Translations under genes and position numbers: made by a program
Source: Bondarzewia mesenterica
Lineage: Eukaryota > Basidiomycota > Agaricomycetes > Russulales > Bondarzewiaceae
NCBI GenBank assembly: GCA_004802705.1
Contig: SGPL01000011.1
Location: 66,595-130,594, forward strand
Length of the DNA stretch: 64,000 nucleotides
Direction of reading: 5' to 3'
The notes under the pieces: generated by a model
Told to the model about the DNA's origin: nothing
Database searches by the model: none
Seen by the model: the letters and a program-made list of their open reading frames with translations, nothing else
Shown here: positions 60,779 through 64,000 of the stretch, one piece after another
Layout: each line of letters opens with the position of its first letter
Numbering within the stretch: position 1 is the first letter of the stretch

Positions 60779-62733
60779 TCATGATGCCTCTGCATCCACC
60801 TTCGCCTTCTTTGCTGTAGGTGCGCTTGTACTCGCGATAACTGGCACTCCCTGCCCACGCACCCCCGCATCGTGGCCTCCATCTGGCTCGACCGCCCGTT
60901 TTCTCTTTTCCCCCGTCTCCTCTTGTGCACCACTTTCGTCCTTCTCTCGATCCCCGCCCACCCCGTCCTCCACCACGTCCGCGTCCTCCACCGCGTCCTC
61001 CACCGCGTCCGCCCCGGCTCCCACGCGCATGACCACCACGTCCGCGCCCACGCCCCTGACCCCGCGAGTCCGCGTGTTTAAGCCTCTGCTTTGCGGCCGA
61101 GTTGGCCCGCTCGAGTTCAAAGGCACGCTCTTCTTGCTCTGCATCGCACAACGGTCAGGACATGCGCTTTGTTGCTTATGCGTGTGAGCTAGTAGTCTGA
61201 TGCTCACCTTCGGCCAAGGACCACGTCACAGGCTTCGAATTGAGCGTTTTAATTGTGTCACGGACGAAGGCTATGTCTTCTTCTGAGAGCATTTTATCAA
61301 ACCCGACGAGACCAGCATCATCACCACGGTTATACTTCACGAAAGGTGAGCGCGTAAAACGCTCCTTAAGGGGTTTCTGCATGCGATGTTCGGATGCTCA
61401 ATACACGAAGACAGAACATCGGAGCGGACACACCTTGATGTCATCAAAAGATGCCTCCCCACCACACCCGGCAAACTTCAACGTCGCACCCTTTACAATT
61501 GGGACATCCTCATCCTTGACGCTTCCTCCCTCCTCCTCTTGCACCGGGATCTCGGATCCCATGAACGACATCATCACCTCTTTCTTGAGCTTATCCTTTT
61601 CTTTGCTGCCCTTCGCACCCCCCTCCTTCGCGAGCCGCATCTCGCGGAATGCGTTGAAACCCTTGCGACTGCTCGCATCGTCTCGCCGGGCATGTGCAGC
61701 CTTGCCGGTGAGCCCCTTCTCTTTGATTTTCATGTCAACGTATTCGCCTTTCGACATGATTATCAGCGGGGTGCCCTCCCAAGACGGTTTCGGGTCAGCC
61801 TTAAGAAACGCGTCGACTGAGGAAAATTCCGCGAACTCAGTAAAGACGGAGCCCTATGAGAAAGTCAATTGGCGTTGGAAAACCCGATAGGGACACAGGA
61901 ATAAGAAACCTTGAACTCCTTCGTCCCATCCTTGCGCCGCATCCTCACTGCGTTCACCTTTCCATATTTCTCGAAAAACTGCTCCAACTTGCGTTGCAGC
62001 GCGGGATCCTCCTGCCCAAAGCCTTTCTATTTGCATTGCCAGACCCCAAAATCCGACGATAAGAACAAACACACGCAGGGAAAAAACAGGAAGGACGCAC
62101 AGCATAAACGCTCCGGTCAAATTGCCCCTTGGGCTCCTTGACCTCCGTCCGCCGGCGCACATTTGTTCCTGCCTCATCTACCTCGAGCTCTTTACTTCCT
62201 TCACGCAACGCCCGCGCGACCCAGTCTACACCCATATCCTTGAACTCTCGCATGCGCTTGAATGAGGCAACAGTGGCGATTGGCACCCAGTACTCCGCGT
62301 TTGCAGTGTGCAGGGTCCACATGAATCTGGAACGTGAGGAAACGAGTCATGTTGAGTCCAAATTCCAGATGCAACAAACGAATTTTTGAATATGTAAAAA
62401 AACATACTTGTCAAAAGGCAGATTCGAGTCAGCAAAGTAGAACTCGACTATGAAAAGAGATGCGTGTCTCAGAAGACTGTTGTGTACTTCCTCTACATAT
62501 TAAATGAGTGGTCGGGAACGGCGCGCACCCTGTCTGATCGCCAAGGCTTTCTGATCTTCTGGAGAAGAGGGTCCCTCCCCACTCACAGTTGCCGTTGCAG
62601 TGGTTTCATCCCCAACCTTGGAAACAGGTAGGGACTCAGAGCCAGGAGCCGCAATGATAGCTTCCGGTGCTGGTGCAGGCTCCGCTGCTTTTGGTGGTTC
62701 TGTTTGCATGGGGGTCGAAGTTTCGGTCGACAT
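60779..62733 (-). CDS. La-related RNA-binding protein (La/SSB, Lhp1 type)
   Basis: La proteins bind the UUU-OH ends of RNA polymerase III transcripts and assist tRNA maturation in the nucleus. The order is an acidic Ala/Pro-rich N-terminus (MSTETSTPMQTEPPKAAEP) and a La motif (QVEFYFADSNLPFDK, then TANAEYWVPIATVASFKRM). An RRM follows (KGFGQEDPALQRKLEQFF, VNAVRMRRKDG, SVFTEFAEFSSV), then a C-terminal xRRM-like domain (FTRSPFVKYNRGDDAGLVGF) and an RGG-rich tail. After the Gly/Arg tail the frame must shift by one base in the C-run at 60952-60955 to read EKRKRAVEPDGG and the lysine-rich KKAKVDAEAS end, which looks like a nuclear localisation signal. Without the shift the frame stops at 60762. 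I prefer the shifted end because it resembles other La C-termini; a sequencing error is likely. Confidence 0.85.
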
Positions 62734-64000
62734 TTTTTGTCCTTTGGAAAGTCAAGGGTGCAGGAGAAAAACAGGGAACGAAAGAGGGAAGGGGACGGTA
62801 GAAAAAAAGTGTAAGGAGAGCGGGATGAGATTGATTTCCTTTNTTGGGGGGCGCACAAGCAGTGAGATCACGTGGAAAGNAGTATGNATATTTGAATTTT
62901 ATANTTTTTCGCACGGTTTTCGATAGGAAACCGAATGTGCCTCGATCGAGACTCAGCGCCGGTCTATTACGTNNCGTATTTGCCTGTATTTGGCTTTCAA
63001 CCGCCTAGATGTCCAAACTTCATTCGACACAATGTCATCTACAACTTGTCTACAACTTCGACTNTAGACATCGACTTCGACAGCGAATAGCCNNTATCGA
63101 TACTTTCCTTCCCCGGAAGAATTCCTCCAGTGGGTTGAAGAGTCTCGCACGCCTGCTTGGGAATACCTGCGGGGNAGTGGCCTTCCNGTTGTCGATTTCA
63201 CAGTTCGGGATGTCCAGCATGCTCGAACCTGCTTTCATNAANTATTGGNCCTCTANTGCAGAANGACANCAAACACACAGCNGTTGACCGTANTCCNATG
63301 TACCTCATCNNTCAGAGGGNGTCTCACCCCCTTTCCCTTCTNTCGCGAGCTANACGNCCTCGACTTCGTCGATTGCNACAACAGACGCGTCGAAGAGGAG
63401 ACGGGNCTTATCNTCTGCGANACCGGGGCGTTCGGAGACGAANAACCCCCTGGAAGTCAGTCCCATGNGGAGCANGCGAGACGATCGCCCCGCTGAGTAT
63501 TGGCCATCCAATGCGGGNNNAANNCCACTCTACACNNTNNANNTTGAATCCGGGCAGGGTGTGNGAAATTCATTGTTCCGGACAAGTTGTCAAGAAGATT
63601 TCGTTCCGCTGTACCTCTGCGGGCATACCGAAACCTTGCNTCGAGTGATTAGCCGCGGAGANACTGGTGTGCATTGATTCCACATCCTCGTCTTTCTTAT
63701 GCCTTCTCAGAAANCNGGTCACAATCTTCCCTTCATGGAAGGTTGGGATANTTGATGAGTGCCATTGTGATCCGTTGCAAGTTTGTGAGGTGCACGGTGA
63801 CCGTACGCCACGTGCTTCTATGTTTGGCAAAAAACCCAAGTCGGTTTGCAGCTTTGCAGGCACGAAGTCCTAGGAGTTCTCAATTGACAGAAAGACATGC
63901 CACNCCCATTTATATTATGCACNCAAACACNNNGTGGTCCANTCNANTATCATNATNGTANTAGCGTAGCNACTTTGTCAAATTCGATCAAGGCGGTACG
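62734..64000. other. Window edge with many Ns; possible partial gene on the plus strand
   Basis: The first ~200 nt are the La promoter. At about 63098-63230 the plus strand reads FPSPEEFLQWVEESRT, then PAWEYLRG, then PVVDFTVRDVQHART, which looks like a genuine exon. Further on, around 63340-63460, NRRVEEETG is also coding-like. Ns every few bases prevent a model, and I do not recognise the family. Confidence 0.3.

Noticed and set aside
1..64000. Search by eye for transposons with terminal repeats, reverse transcriptase or transposase domains, and CRISPR-like arrays
   Set aside because: None found; the only repeats are short tandem units and the inverted F-box gene pair.

Overview
The window is nuclear DNA of a filamentous basidiomycete, most likely an agaricomycete. 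The reasons are densely packed genes on both strands, many GT-AG introns of about 50-65 nt (several genes carry ten or more), and family content typical of mushroom-forming fungi: a TPR-CHAT protein, TPR/F-box paralogues and a secreted chorismate mutase. I name no species. Gene models below were spliced by eye. Start and stop coordinates are usually firm; internal intron edges are less so.

Layout from left to right. A Rieske non-heme iron oxygenase (0.2-2.3 kb, +) is followed by a Set3-type PHD/SET chromatin protein (3.8-7.8 kb, +). A signal-peptide-bearing chorismate mutase (8.4-9.4 kb, -) and a 873-residue TPR-CHAT protein (11.7-14.4 kb, -) come next. The stretch 14.4-20.8 kb is gene-poor and holds a decayed copy of the MIF4G domain of translation factor eIF4G. 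At 20.8-27.5 kb two TPR/F-box paralogues stand tail to tail around the complex III hinge gene QCR6. A poorly defined candidate gene with a clear TATA box lies at 29-30 kb, followed by mitochondrial Mn-superoxide dismutase (30.7-31.7 kb, +). A coiled-coil protein that may be an augmin subunit (32.1-34.0 kb, -) and an importin-13-type karyopherin (34.5-39.1 kb, -) precede mitochondrial aconitase (40.6-43.4 kb, +). Then follow a GABA/choline-type amino-acid permease (45.7-48.4 kb, +), a SprT/GCNA-like protease (48.8-51.1 kb, -), complex III core protein QCR2 (51.7-53.5 kb, +), tyrosyl-DNA phosphodiesterase TDP1 (53.9-56.5 kb, +), a LaeA-like methyltransferase (58.3-60.1 kb, +) and a La RNA-binding protein (60.8-62.7 kb, -). 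The last kilobase contains coding-like but N-riddled sequence.

Functional themes. Four genes encode mitochondrial respiration or TCA/antioxidant proteins (QCR6, SOD2, ACO, QCR2). Two neighbours, the SprT protease and TDP1, both belong to DNA-protein-crosslink repair and carry SUMO- or ubiquitin-interaction-like motifs. The best leads for novelty are the secreted chorismate mutase, the TPR-CHAT protein, the eIF4G relic, the inverted F-box pair and a probable 6-nt microexon in QCR6.

Sequence quality. Single Ns and apparent one-base frameshifts in homopolymers (aconitase, La, one F-box copy) suggest an imperfect draft consensus. It worsens after about 55 kb, so frame breaks there should not be read as biology without checking.
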